In this document: positions 32,592 through 32,922 of the stretch, one piece after another | Numbering within the stretch: the first letter of the stretch is position 1 | Layout of the letters: the number at the start of each line of letters is the position of its first letter | Assembly (NCBI GenBank): GCA_014799645.1 | Contig: JAAVHQ010000001.1 | Location: 30,009-62,930, forward strand | Reading direction: 5' to 3' | DNA length: 32,922 nt | Source of the DNA: Clostridiales bacterium | GTDB taxonomy: Bacteria > Bacillota > Clostridia > Christensenellales > UBA3700 | The notes under the pieces: model-generated | Told to the model about the DNA's origin: nothing | The model's database searches: none | What the model saw: the letters and a program-made list of their open reading frames with translations, nothing else | Translations under genes and position numbers: made by a program

Positions 32592-32922
32592 TTAGAACAA
32601 TTCCTTTTTGAATTTTACCGAATCTTGCGGAGTAAGTTTTCTTATTACTCGGCAGGGAACGCCTGCGGCGATTACGCCTTCGGGAATATCTCTCGTGACT
32701 ACGCTGCCGCTTGCGATAACTGAATTTTTGCCTATCGTAACTCCGCCGTTGACAATAACTCCGCTTGCAAGCCAGACGCCGTCGCCGATAGTGATTGGCT
32801 TTGCATATTCGAGGTCGTAAACGCCGTCGGGGTATTGCTGAATGGCTCTCTCGCTCGCAAGTAGCGGATGAACGGGAGTTGCTATCGTGACGTTTGCGCC
32901 GAACATTACGTTGTCGCCGATA
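32592..32922 (-). CDS. Sugar O-acetyltransferase (maltose acetyltransferase type), partial
   Basis: The C-terminal 110 residues of a left-handed beta-helix acetyltransferase; the gene runs off the right edge, so its start is missing (the Met at 32906 lies inside IGDNVMFGANVTI). Hexapeptide-repeat turns are clear: GDGVWLASGVIVNGGVTIG, NSVIASGSVVTRDIP and GVIAAGVPCRVIRKL. The insertion TPVHPLLASERA with its active-site His is characteristic of the maltose/galactoside acetyltransferase group, which acetylates sugars with acetyl-CoA. It is convergent with the AEC gene. The exact substrate cannot be given. Confidence 0.9.
   Translation of the reverse strand, partial: IGDNVMFGANVTIATPVHPLLASERAIQQYPDGVYDLEYAKPITIGDGVWLASGVIVNGGVTIGKNSVIASGSVVTRDIPEGVIAAGVPCRVIRKLTPQDSVKFKKELF

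Overview
The window is low-GC DNA from a Bacillota (Firmicutes), probably an endospore-forming Clostridia-type organism. A complete Spo0A gene, strict sigma-A promoters and strong Shine-Dalgarno (SD) sites support this; the species cannot be read from the sequence. About 29 kb is a defence island, more AT-rich than the chromosomal genes right of about 29.5 kb (zinc-ribbon protein, spo0A, XRE regulator, AEC transporter, hexapeptide acetyltransferase cut by the window edge).

Positions 424-20785 read as one rightward transcription unit behind a consensus promoter (TTGACA-N17-TATAAT). It opens with a type 1 BREX set in canonical order: brxA, brxB, brxC, pglX, pglZ, brxL. pglX is not one gene here. 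It is laid out as (i) an N-terminal methyltransferase, (ii) target-recognition domain TRD1, out of frame by 1 nt at a G6TG5 tract, (iii) a free-standing second domain TRD2, (iv) a DUF4357 protein, (v) a TIR-domain protein, and (vi) a separate gene for the conserved PglX C-terminal domain. N part + TRD1 + C part total about 1,175 residues, the usual PglX length, so an ordinary pglX seems to have been opened between TRD and C-terminal domain and extra cargo inserted. Two mutually exclusive hairpins sit between TRD1 and TRD2 and share one strand; one of them buries the TRD2 ribosome-binding site. Together these suggest a switchable or modular specificity system with a TIR effector built in. I regard this as the most novel feature.

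The same unit continues with a Pycsar-like pair (nucleotide cyclase plus membrane effector) and a Gabija-like pair (OLD ATPase/TOPRIM nuclease plus UvrD-like helicase). Next comes a 975-bp gene-free stretch with an 86-bp-period, 258-bp higher-order repeat, and then a recombination module (excisionase-like HTH protein and tyrosine integrase). After it lie a promoter-to-terminator structured ncRNA candidate, a SLOG-family gene, an AbiH gene, an unidentified small gene and a convergent helicase with a nuclease-like insertion.

The right boundary region holds an intact tRNA-Ser(UGA) on the minus strand. About 230 bp upstream of it is a 40-nt 5' half of another tRNA-Ser broken in the anticodon loop, next to the consensus promoter. 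This looks like a recombination scar at the island/chromosome junction. The left end of the island lies at or beyond the window start.
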